Of a stretch of 16,716 nt of DNA, positions 1-6,829 are shown piece after piece. The first letter of the stretch is position 1. The number at the start of each line of letters is the position of its first letter. The position numbers and the translations under genes were made by a program. Under the pieces are notes generated by a model. It saw only the letters and a list, made by a program, of their open reading frames with translations. It ran no database searches and was not told the DNA's origin. Source of the DNA: JBCCZC01 sp039188505 (GTDB lineage Bacteria; Pseudomonadota; Gammaproteobacteria; Xanthomonadales; SZUA-38); contig JBCCZC010000077.1 of the NCBI GenBank assembly GCA_039188505.1, forward strand, positions 1 through 16,716. The letters are read 5' to 3'.

Positions 1-168
1 GACCTCGACTGCGTCGAGGTGTCGTCGCCCCGCTCTGGCGTGGGCCATAGCGAATTCCTGATCGCCGCCCAAGGCCGCCTCGACGACGTCGACGACTGGC
101 TCGAGGAGGGTTGCACCGAGGTAGACGAGCTTGTCCAGCGCATCGGCAACATCCACGTCACCGGCTGA
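1..168 (+). CDS. C-terminal 55 codons of an unidentified protein (5' end outside window)
   Basis: Frame 1 is open from the first base to a TGA at 166-168 and encodes the end of a protein. The visible tail is acidic, with a run like RLDDVDDWLEEG, and ends in RIGNIHVTG. I do not recognise the family. The downstream kinase starts inside this frame, at the TTG at 131, so the two genes overlap by 38 bp. That makes this protein the likely upstream member of the kinase/phosphatase/bilin-reductase operon and possibly part of the same pathway. Its true length and N-terminal domains cannot be seen. It is a real coding tail rather than a shadow frame because the kinase needs a start in this interval and the residue composition is ordinary. 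Confidence 0.6.
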   Translation, partial: DLDCVEVSSPRSGVGHSEFLIAAQGRLDDVDDWLEEGCTEVDELVQRIGNIHVTG

Positions 169-1861
169 AGGCGTCCTTGCCGGGCGCTACTCGGCCGTCG
201 AGACGCTGACGGAGAGCGCCGCGAGTTCGATCCTGCTCGCGGTAGACGCCGCCAGCGGCCGCGAGGTCGTGATGAAGGTGCACAACGGCGTGGAGCGCAG
301 CAGCTTCCTCCGGGAGGCATCGGCGTCGCTGAGCCTGGAGCACTCGCTCGTGGCCTCGCCCCAGGACGCGCTCTATCTCGGGGACGGCCAGGCCTGCCTG
401 GTCTTCGAGTATTTCTCCGCCGGCACGCTCCGGGACCACATCCTTGCCCGCGGCAAGCTGCCCGAAGACGAGGTGATTCGAATCATCCTCGATCTCGCTG
501 ACGGTCTTGCCTATCTCCATGGGCAGGAGCTGATTCATTGCGATCTGAAGCCGGAGAACGTCTTTCTCCGTCAGGCCGGGGAGCGCTACCAGTTCGTGAT
601 CGGCGATCTCGGAGCGACGTGCACGACGCGCGAGGCACGCGAGGGCAACCACCGCGTCGGCAGCCCGGCGTACACCGCGCCCGAGCGGTTCTCCGATCGC
701 TTCGGGCCCAACAGCGACCTCTACAGCCTCGGCGTCATGGCTGTCGAGCTCCTCACGGGCAACCTGCCCTTCCTCGGCACCCCGAACGAGATCGCGCGGG
801 CGCACATCAACCAGCCGATGCCGATCGGCGAGCTCAAAAGCGGCTTCCAGAAGGATCTGATCCACACGCTCACGGCGAAGAACCCCGCCGACCGGATCGC
901 ATCGGCGGCGAAGCTCAGCCGCTTCCTCACGACGCAGACCCGGCGGGTGCTCGATGACATCGAGGTCGTGACCGCGGAGCCGCAGCGACATCAGGGCACC
1001 TGGCGGCCCGGGCGCATCGAACCCCTGCACACGCTAGAGCTCGACGAGAAACCGGACGCCATGCACCTGCTGAGCACGTCGAGCCCGATCATCGTGTGCG
1101 AATACCCGGGGCGCCTGCAGCTCGTATCGGCCCAGACCGGCAAGCGCCGGGAGTTTCCCCGGAGCGGTCCGGTGCGGACGCTGAGCCACGATTCGCTGAT
1201 CTATGTCGTCGACGGCAAGCTCGTGGAGCTCAGCATGGGGAATCGCAGCCGGCGCCAGATCGTCGAATGCGGCCCCAACGTCCTCGACATCTCGAGCGAC
1301 CTGAATTCCTATTTCTGGCGGACCGCACGGTCCGGCCACATCTACACCCGTGCCTCCCAGGAGGAGGCCTCGTTCGTCGCGCCGCACTATCTGCTTTCGC
1401 CGCACTCCGCCTTCCTCGGCAACGGCCGGATCTGCGTGTCCGAGGGTGGCATGAACGATCACCTCGTCATTCGCGATCTCGCGGGCGTCCCCTGCAAGAC
1501 CGCGCCCTTCGACGGCCCGATCGCGGGCATCACCGGCGGACGCTCGGTCGCCCTGGCCGTGACGATGAACATGGGCGCTGAGTCCGAGCTCTACCACGTG
1601 TGGGAAGTCTCGGAGTACGCGCCACCGAAGCAGGCGGAGTTGACGTCCCGACCCACGTCCTTCGCAACAACCGCGGGCCATGTCTTTGTCGGCGATGAGG
1701 AATGCGTCGTGCAGCAGATCGTGATCGGTCTCGTCTGTCGCGAACTTCTGCGTCTGCCGGCGCCAGCCAATCTGCTCGCCGTCGCCACCGATCACTCGCT
1801 GCTCGCAGCACTCGAGGATCAGACGGTCCACATCTACAGCAATACCGGAGTTCAAGCATGA
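131..1861 (+). CDS. Hanks-type Ser/Thr protein kinase with C-terminal beta-propeller-like region
   Basis: 576-residue cytoplasmic protein kinase. The kinase domain spans about residues 18-270. Visible elements are the VMK lysine K49, the helix-C glutamate E62, the catalytic loop HCDLKPEN at 136-143 (D138, K140, N143), the metal-binding DLG at 159-161 in place of DFG, APE at 183-185, D196 of subdomain IX and R255. The residues needed for phosphotransfer are present. The HRD arginine is Cys137 (a non-RD kinase), and the glycine-rich loop near 25-33 is degenerate. Residues about 290-576 form short beta-rich repeats resembling a WD40/PQQ-like propeller, probably for protein binding or sensing. 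No transmembrane segment is seen, unlike PknB-type kinases. The TTG start follows a GAGG at 118-121. It is the first gene of a series of overlapping genes that includes a phosphatase, so a reversible phosphorylation circuit is likely. The substrate is unknown. Confidence 0.92.
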   Translation: MSSASATSTSPAEGVLAGRYSAVETLTESAASSILLAVDAASGREVVMKVHNGVERSSFLREASASLSLEHSLVASPQDALYLGDGQACLVFEYFSAGTLRDHILARGKLPEDEVIRIILDLADGLAYLHGQELIHCDLKPENVFLRQAGERYQFVIGDLGATCTTREAREGNHRVGSPAYTAPERFSDRFGPNSDLYSLGVMAVELLTGNLPFLGTPNEIARAHINQPMPIGELKSGFQKDLIHTLTAKNPADRIASAAKLSRFLTTQTRRVLDDIEVVTAEPQRHQGTWRPGRIEPLHTLELDEKPDAMHLLSTSSPIIVCEYPGRLQLVSAQTGKRREFPRSGPVRTLSHDSLIYVVDGKLVELSMGNRSRRQIVECGPNVLDISSDLNSYFWRTARSGHIYTRASQEEASFVAPHYLLSPHSAFLGNGRICVSEGGMNDHLVIRDLAGVPCKTAPFDGPIAGITGGRSVALAVTMNMGAESELYHVWEVSEYAPPKQAELTSRPTSFATTAGHVFVGDEECVVQQIVIGLVCRELLRLPAPANLLAVATDHSLLAALEDQTVHIYSNTGVQA

Positions 1862-2502
1862 TCGACGGAGTCAGCAAGCCGGTGCACTGCATCTTCTACA
1901 CGCACCCCTGGGCGCTCTTCCGCATTGGGAACGAGCGGCTCGGCAGCTCAGACGACGCGCTGCTCATCGAGCTCGCCGAATCGTCTACGCTGTCGTCCCT
2001 CTTCGACCAGCAGGGTCGGCCGCGCCAGGGCGTCACGGGCCTGCTTGCCGATCCCGACCGGATCGACCTGCTCGGCGAGGTCTACGAGGGCGTCCCCGCG
2101 CCGCTCGTGCTCGCATCCCAGCCGGCCGTGCCGCTGCCCACCCTGGCGTCAGCGATCGGGGTGCTCCCCTACGTGCGCTCGCGCTACAGCCACTACGTGC
2201 TCCTGGCAAACCTCGTGGACGGCGCTCGGATGATCGACTCCCTCGCCCACTGCGATCGGTTCTCGTTCGTGTTCGACCTGGCCGACCCGCCGTCCCGGCG
2301 GTTCACCGACCTGGCCGAGCAGCTCACGGGCGAGGGTCTGCTGAATGCCTCGACCTGGGGCGGCCTCTACTGGTACTCGCACCCGCGTCGTCGCGCACCC
2401 GGCCACCGGGAGCGTCTGCAGGCGTTACGTGAGCTGACCGCCGGCACCCAGATCATGCTGGAGGCGCCGGCCGGGACCGAGCCCGAGGACGCGCATCCGT
2501 GA
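1858..2502 (+). CDS. Unidentified 214-residue protein between kinase and phosphatase
   Basis: The ATG at 1858 overlaps the kinase stop as ATGA, which decides this start over longer in-frame alternatives that would run back into the kinase gene. The protein begins MIDGVSKPVHCIFYTHPWAL and is a soluble mixed alpha/beta-looking chain. It has several aromatic stretches (FYTHPW, YVRSRYSHYVLL, GGLYWYSHPRRR) and no signal peptide or membrane helix. I do not recognise the family and see no catalytic motif. It sits between a kinase and a phosphatase and overlaps both by 4 bp. By inference it could be the shared phospho-substrate, an adaptor or a sensor component. Nothing in the sequence proves any of these roles. 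Confidence 0.85.
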   Translation: MIDGVSKPVHCIFYTHPWALFRIGNERLGSSDDALLIELAESSTLSSLFDQQGRPRQGVTGLLADPDRIDLLGEVYEGVPAPLVLASQPAVPLPTLASAIGVLPYVRSRYSHYVLLANLVDGARMIDSLAHCDRFSFVFDLADPPSRRFTDLAEQLTGEGLLNASTWGGLYWYSHPRRRAPGHRERLQALRELTAGTQIMLEAPAGTEPEDAHP

Positions 2503-3029
2503 GCGAGCACGCTGCCAGACCCCCCGGCTCGCTGAGAATCTGGTCGCTCCCGACCTGCGCCGAGCTGGCGACGATTCGCGCGTCCGGCATCCGCGCCGTG
2601 GTGAACGTCTCCAGCGCGCCCTTCGCAAGCCTCTATGAGCCGGTGGAGCTTGCCGGGCTGGCGGTCGTCGAACGCCCGTTGACCGACGTCTTCAGCACCG
2701 CACCGGCCCTCGACGCGGGTCCCGAGGCGGCCGCTTCGATCGATTACGTCGAGGCCATCGACGCGGCCGAGCGCGACCGTTTTCTCGAAGCGGTCACCGC
2801 AACGCGAGACTTCCTGACCGGCGGTCGCAAGGTGCTGGTCTGCTGCAATCACGGCAAGGGGCGATCGCCCGCCGTGGCCGGCGCGGCGCTCCACCTCCTC
2901 GACGGCAGCAATGCCGCGGAGGTGTACGCCCGCTTGCGCGCGCTGAGACCCCCCTGCCACCTGTCGATGCTCACCTTCGCCGCAATGCAGTTCGCCGGCG
3001 AGCGCTGCGCGGAGGCAAGTGCCGGATGA
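2499..3029 (+). CDS. Dual-specificity/tyrosine-type protein phosphatase
   Basis: 176 residues starting at a GTG that overlaps the preceding stop (GTGA). The active-site P-loop is CCNHGKGRSP at 115-124. C116 is the nucleophile and R122 the phosphate-binding arginine of the CX5R motif, followed by S123. The layout is that of a small cysteine-dependent dual-specificity phosphatase: a VVNVSS strand near 34-39, a possible general-acid Asp at D63, then the P-loop and the C-terminal helices. The usual His before the nucleophile is Cys115, giving a vicinal Cys pair. The family removes phosphate from Ser/Thr/Tyr. Given its position it probably opposes the kinase two genes upstream. Its stop overlaps the next gene's ATG by 4 bp. 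Protein substrates are the best guess, but a nucleotide or lipid phosphatase cannot be excluded. Confidence 0.88.
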   Translation: MSEHAARPPGSLRIWSLPTCAELATIRASGIRAVVNVSSAPFASLYEPVELAGLAVVERPLTDVFSTAPALDAGPEAAASIDYVEAIDAAERDRFLEAVTATRDFLTGGRKVLVCCNHGKGRSPAVAGAALHLLDGSNAAEVYARLRALRPPCHLSMLTFAAMQFAGERCAEASAG

Positions 3030-3793
3030 GGTCTGTCGCCACGCTCCGGGCGTCCCAGGGCGCTCCGGGACCGGTAGCGGCTGCGCCGGCCGGCTTCGGT
3101 GCCATCGTCGAACACGCCGAGCAGACCTTTGCCGCGCGGCTCGATGGCCACCCGGTCGCCATTCCGGCAGCCCACGCCCGCGCCACCCGCACGCTCCCCG
3201 GAGGCGGCGAGCTCGCGCTGCGGACCGCTCATTGGACCGCCAGCGCCCATGGGGACATGCGCTGGGTGCGGCTGCGGTCGCCCAAGATCGACATCGTGAG
3301 CGTGTTCTTCTATCCGCACGCCCATCGGTCGCTTCCGCTCTACGCCATGGAGTTCGTGCTCCTCGGCAAGCGCCCGATCGTGGCGGTCATGGACCTCGTC
3401 GCGCCGCGCGCCGACGCCGACGCCCGGATCACCGCTGCGCGGATCCTGCAGACCGCCCACTCACGACATCCAGAACAACTCAACCATCCCGACGCGCCCT
3501 CCTGGTTCGAGGACTGCCGCAGCGGGAATGACTTCTTTCTTCGTCCCGCGGGAGAGGGACTGGCCGCGTTCGCTGCAGCCGACGGTATCCACGCTGCGCT
3601 GTGGACCGACCTGCTCGACGCGATCGCCGGGGGAACACCGGCCGCTGCTGGCCTGGCTGCAGAACGCGCTGCGTTCGTGGCCGACTACAAGGCCCATCAC
3701 CGCGCCAACTCACCCGGCCTGCCGCTGCTCCACAAGAGCTTCGGTCAGGACTGGACCGACGACTTTCTCGCCAACGGATTTTTCGGACCCTGA
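3026..3793 (+). CDS. Divergent ferredoxin-dependent bilin reductase (PcyA/PebA/HY2 family)
   Basis: 255 residues, close to the size of PcyA. Three blocks match the FDBR fold from memory of PcyA. The first is the central strand pair IDIVSVFFYP (88-97) to SLPLYAMEFV (102-111), followed by AVMDL (120-124). The second is PSWFEDC...FFLRP at 158-174. The third is the C-terminal block ending HKSFGQDWTDDFLANGFF (236-253), which lines up without gaps with PcyA's AFGEAWAERYMSQVLF end. FDBRs reduce biliverdin to phycobilins using electrons from ferredoxin. In this alignment the PcyA His88 position is Ser92, Asp105 is Glu109, Glu76 is Trp80, Asn219 is Asn228 and Asp220 is Ser229. The pocket is therefore unusual: the protein may make a different product, act on another tetrapyrrole, or bind bilin without catalysis. 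The ATG overlaps the phosphatase stop (ATGA). A heme oxygenase gene nearby supports a bilin role. Confidence 0.83.
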   Translation: MRSVATLRASQGAPGPVAAAPAGFGAIVEHAEQTFAARLDGHPVAIPAAHARATRTLPGGGELALRTAHWTASAHGDMRWVRLRSPKIDIVSVFFYPHAHRSLPLYAMEFVLLGKRPIVAVMDLVAPRADADARITAARILQTAHSRHPEQLNHPDAPSWFEDCRSGNDFFLRPAGEGLAAFAAADGIHAALWTDLLDAIAGGTPAAAGLAAERAAFVADYKAHHRANSPGLPLLHKSFGQDWTDDFLANGFFGP

Positions 3794-3798
3794 ACATT

Positions 3799-4956
3799 AT
3801 GGAAACCTTCGAATACGTCATCATCGGTGGCGGCATGGCCGCTGCGTCAGCCATCAAGGGCATCCGCTCGGTCGACCGCGCCAACGCAATCGCGCTGATC
3901 TCCGCCGAGGCCACCACGCCGTACAACCGTCCCGCGCTCTCGAAGGCGCTTTGGCACGGCGCCACCATTCCCTCGATCATGGAGAAGAACCCGAGCGAAC
4001 AGGTTCGCCCGCTGCTGCAGACGACGGTCCAGGCAATCGATCCAGCCGGCCGGATCGTGTCGACGAGCCAGGGACCCATCGGCTACCGCAAGCTCCTGAT
4101 CGCGACTGGGGCGGAGCCGCGGCGCCTGCCGGGCGGCGACGGGAGCACGATCTACTTCCAGTCTCTGGCCGACTACCAGGCCATGCGCCGCCGTGTCGAC
4201 CTGGGACTCGGTACAACCCACATCGTCGGTAGCGGCCTGCTGGCCGCAGAGCTTGCCGTCGGCGTGCGCGCCCAGGGGGCGGATGTCACGCTGCACTGCC
4301 GCGGCAGCTACCCGTGCGACGGCCTGCTGCCGCAGCAGCTCGGACAGCACCTCCTCGCGCACCTACGCGCCCGAGGTGTGGAGGTGCAGACAAACCGCAC
4401 CGCTGCGCGGATCGATCCCGCTGGCAGCTCCAGCACGATCCACTTCGAGAACGGCGAGTCGGTCCGCAGTCACTGCACCGTGGCCTGTATCGGGGTGACC
4501 CCACGGGTCGACGTTGCCAGGACGGGCGGCATCAGCGTACGGAACGGTATTCTCATCGACGCCCACATGCAGACGAGCCAGCCGGACATCTACGCGGCGG
4601 GTGACGTCGTGGAGTACGAGGTCGCCCGTCTCGGGAGCTGGATGCTCTCGAATCACGAGGAGAACGCCTGCGTCGGTGGCATCACGGCGGGTCAGGTCAT
4701 GGCTGGCAAATCGCTGGCCTACGCGCCGGTGCCTTATTACTACTCGACCATCGGCGACATCAACATCGAGGCCGTCGGCAGCACCGATGCACGCCTCGAC
4801 ACCCGCGTATCCATGGACGGCGATGACGGCCTGTCCTACTACCTGGATCGCGACGGTCGTATCGTCGGCGTGCTCTTCTTCAACGGCAAGCCGGACATCG
4901 AGGCCGCCAAGGAGATGATCGGCACGATCTCACCGGGCCTTGCCGCCGTCGGCTGA
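3799..4956 (+). CDS. FAD-dependent pyridine-nucleotide oxidoreductase, AIF/ferredoxin-reductase-like
   Basis: 385 residues starting at an ATG 5 nt after the bilin-reductase stop. Domains in order: the FAD Rossmann motif IIGGGMAAA at 8-16; the segment PYNRPALSKALW at 41-52, characteristic of AIF and rubredoxin/putidaredoxin-type ferredoxin reductases; LLIATGAEPR at 99-108; a second dinucleotide fold GSGLLAAELA at 144-153; the FAD-binding IYAAGD motif around 265-270; and a C-terminal dimerisation-like domain. No redox-active CxxC is present, so it is not a lipoamide- or thioredoxin-reductase type. The family moves electrons from NAD(P)H to ferredoxin, rubredoxin or a quinone. Because it directly follows an enzyme class that takes electrons from ferredoxin, it may supply that electron chain. 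No ferredoxin gene is visible. A longer in-frame GTG start would overlap the preceding gene heavily and is not needed. Confidence 0.88.
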   Translation: METFEYVIIGGGMAAASAIKGIRSVDRANAIALISAEATTPYNRPALSKALWHGATIPSIMEKNPSEQVRPLLQTTVQAIDPAGRIVSTSQGPIGYRKLLIATGAEPRRLPGGDGSTIYFQSLADYQAMRRRVDLGLGTTHIVGSGLLAAELAVGVRAQGADVTLHCRGSYPCDGLLPQQLGQHLLAHLRARGVEVQTNRTAARIDPAGSSSTIHFENGESVRSHCTVACIGVTPRVDVARTGGISVRNGILIDAHMQTSQPDIYAAGDVVEYEVARLGSWMLSNHEENACVGGITAGQVMAGKSLAYAPVPYYYSTIGDINIEAVGSTDARLDTRVSMDGDDGLSYYLDRDGRIVGVLFFNGKPDIEAAKEMIGTISPGLAAVG

Positions 4957-4970
4957 CTGGAGCGATGGGG

Positions 4971-4992
4971 CGGCGCGGCCATCGCCGCGCCG
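4971..4992. terminator. GC-rich hairpin after the + strand operon
   Basis: A perfect 8-bp inverted repeat, CGGCGCGG at 4971-4978 and CCGCGCCG at 4985-4992 with a 6-nt loop, lies 14 nt after the flavoprotein stop and between convergent genes. There is no T-run, so a classical intrinsic terminator is not shown. The rest of the 4957-5217 gap has no supported gene. Confidence 0.35.
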
Positions 4993-5217
4993 CGAGGCCC
5001 GGTGGTGCCGGCTGGGGCACGGCGATCGTGCCGCTGGCGTTTACTGCCTCGACGCCAGGCCCGACGCCACAATAGTCAGGATGATGACCAACCTGTCATC
5101 GCCCGGTCTCGCGGATGGTGCAATGGCAGGCGATACGGGGCGACGTCCGCATCGTTGCCGACCGGGCATGGATCGCGCTTCGCGGGAACGCAGGCGGACC
5201 GGCGTTGCCGGTGAACT

Positions 5218-5883
5218 TCAGGCCGGTCGGAGCTGCTGCCGGTCAATCCGCCTTGCCGATCGGTCGCTCCGGTTGCGGCGACGTGACGCCACCGGCATCC
5301 GGCACTGCATCGCCCGCTCAAAGAGTCGGAAGGCTCGCTTTGCACCCTCGACTGCGCGATCGGGATCAGCGCCGGAAGCGTTGATCTCGTTCTTGACGTC
5401 CCGCCAGGTGCGGGCGACGTCGGAACCATAGAGGCCGTAGTAGCTCAGCGATCCTGCGACCGGCGTTCCGAAGCGGCGCCGGAGATGCGCTCCGATCACC
5501 TTCCCGCCCAGCGCAGATCCTTCCACGACATACAGCGCGCCGGCCCGGAACGACGGATTCGACAGGTCGAGACGACCGCCCGCGCCCGCCGGGTCCCCCT
5601 CATTGCGGATGCCCAGGGCCCGAAGGTCGGCCCGCAGCAGCGGGACCCGCGCCACGCGCTGGACGAGGCGGGTCTGCGGCGTCGTCATGCAGATCTGCGG
5701 CTCCAGGGCGCCATGGAAGAGCGCCAGCCGCTTGAGCACGTCGGCAAAGTCGGTCAGCTCGACGTCCTCGGACATCAACCGGGTCATGGGACTGACCTTC
5801 TCGGCCGATCCGTGATCGGCGTCAGTAGCCCGCTTGAGGAGTTCGCAAAGAGTTTCCCGGGTCGTCAGCGTGACGTCGTGCAT
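5218..5883 (-). CDS. Bacterial heme oxygenase (HmuO/BphO type)
   Basis: 221 residues. Heme oxygenases open heme to biliverdin, CO and iron. The N-terminal helix carries the expected proximal heme ligand, His24, within KRATDADHG (17-25). The distal-helix signature YVVEGSALGGKVIGAHL lies at 118-134 with the flexible Gly126-Gly127 pair, and is typical of bacterial enzymes encoded near phytochromes. Aromatic and basic residues follow (YYGLYG, 148-153). I chose the ATG at 5883 because a GAGG lies 7 nt upstream; the longer frame to 5952 adds an Arg-rich leader with no homology I recognise. The last ~25 residues are Arg-rich and look unlike the family core. It converges on the bilin-reductase operon and could supply biliverdin to it. 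A role in iron acquisition is the alternative, but no heme transport gene is visible. Confidence 0.9.
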   Translation of the reverse strand: MHDVTLTTRETLCELLKRATDADHGSAEKVSPMTRLMSEDVELTDFADVLKRLALFHGALEPQICMTTPQTRLVQRVARVPLLRADLRALGIRNEGDPAGAGGRLDLSNPSFRAGALYVVEGSALGGKVIGAHLRRRFGTPVAGSLSYYGLYGSDVARTWRDVKNEINASGADPDRAVEGAKRAFRLFERAMQCRMPVASRRRNRSDRSARRIDRQQLRPA

Positions 5884-6020
5884 CGTGACCTCATGTCGGT
5901 GTCGTGGGCGGCCTCGGAAGCATCCGCGACCTCTGACACCAACGTTAAGCATCAGGCGCGCTACGCACCATGGTGGATGCCACTAATGGGGCCCGGTGGA
6001 TTGGGACAACGCGATGGGCG

Positions 6021-6755
6021 TCAGAACTGGACGATCGCGCCGCCGTCCACGTTGAACCCGACGCCGGAGATAAACTGGGCCCCGTCGCTTGCGAGAAAGA
6101 GCGCCGCGCCCGCGACGTCCTCGGGCGCGCCGAGCCTGCCTACCGGCGCCTTGTCCACCCAGTACTGCCGGAAAGTCTCGTCCTCGAAGAACGGGGCCGA
6201 CATCTGCGTGACGATTGCCCCCGGCTGCAGGTAGTTCGCCGTGATGCCGTCCGCGCCAAGGTCCACCGCCATTGCCTTCGTCATGCCCGCCACGGCGTGC
6301 TTGGACGTGCCGTAGACGAACAGGCCGGGGCCGGCCATGTCAGACATGATCGAGCCAAGGTTGATGATCCGGCCCGCCGGACTCTCGCGGAGCAGCGGCA
6401 GCGCCTCGCGCGTCAACCGGAACATAGCCGTGACATTGAGGCCCATCACCTGCTCCCAGAGCGCGTCGGTGGTGGACGCGAGGTCGGCAGGTGCCGCCAT
6501 GCCGGCGTTGTTCACGAGGATGTCGATGCCGCCGAGTGCTTCGCCAGCGGCAGCGACGATGCGTGCCGGCGCATCCGTGGTCGTCACGTCCTGCGCCAGC
6601 ACCGTCGCGCCGTCGATACCGCTGAAGTCCCTTCCCGGAAGGTCCACACCCAGTACAGCGGCGCCGGCATCGAGGAACGCCCGGGCGATGCCCTCGCCGA
6701 TGCCGCCGGCCGCACCCGTCACCACCGCCCGTTTCCCCATTAATGCGATTCCCAT
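6021..6755 (-). CDS. Classical short-chain dehydrogenase/reductase (SDR)
   Basis: 244 residues, the usual SDR length. It has a TGAAGGIG nucleotide-binding motif at 13-20 and Asp38 at the end of strand 2, which favours NAD(H) over NADP(H). It also has NNAG at 82-85, Asn107, and the catalytic Ser135, Tyr148 and Lys152 (YGTSK), followed by a PG turn at 178-179. All catalytic residues are intact. The substrate is unknown. FabG-like, sugar or secondary-alcohol dehydrogenases look alike at this level. The ATG at 6755 is preceded by GGAGAG at 6-nt spacing; an internal Met6 is a less supported start. It lies between the heme oxygenase and two small genes on the same strand. A bilin or tetrapyrrole role is possible only by association. 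Confidence 0.93.
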   Translation of the reverse strand: MGIALMGKRAVVTGAAGGIGEGIARAFLDAGAAVLGVDLPGRDFSGIDGATVLAQDVTTTDAPARIVAAAGEALGGIDILVNNAGMAAPADLASTTDALWEQVMGLNVTAMFRLTREALPLLRESPAGRIINLGSIMSDMAGPGLFVYGTSKHAVAGMTKAMAVDLGADGITANYLQPGAIVTQMSAPFFEDETFRQYWVDKAPVGRLGAPEDVAGAALFLASDGAQFISGVGFNVDGGAIVQF

Positions 6756-6829
6756 GCGCGTCTCTCCAGCTGACCAGGAATCGGAAGATGCCAGACGCGG
6801 CGGCCCGGGGCCAGCCGCCCCCGCTGCGC

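Noticed and set aside
158..1030. Minus-strand frame of 290 codons opposite the kinase
   Set aside because: The kinase motifs on the + strand are unambiguous; the antisense product is Arg/Glu/Ala-rich without a fold I recognise.
3601..3798. N-terminal extension of the flavoprotein from a GTG at 3601
   Set aside because: It would overlap the conserved C-terminal end of the bilin reductase. The FAD motif starts a few residues after the ATG at 3799, as usual for the family.
5060..5217. Possible tRNA or small RNA gene in the gap between convergent genes
   Set aside because: I could not form a cloverleaf or find a T-loop consensus, and no promoter is apparent.
5884..5952. Longer heme oxygenase start
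   Set aside because: The extension is Arg-rich with no family similarity, and GAGG with good spacing precedes the ATG at 5883.
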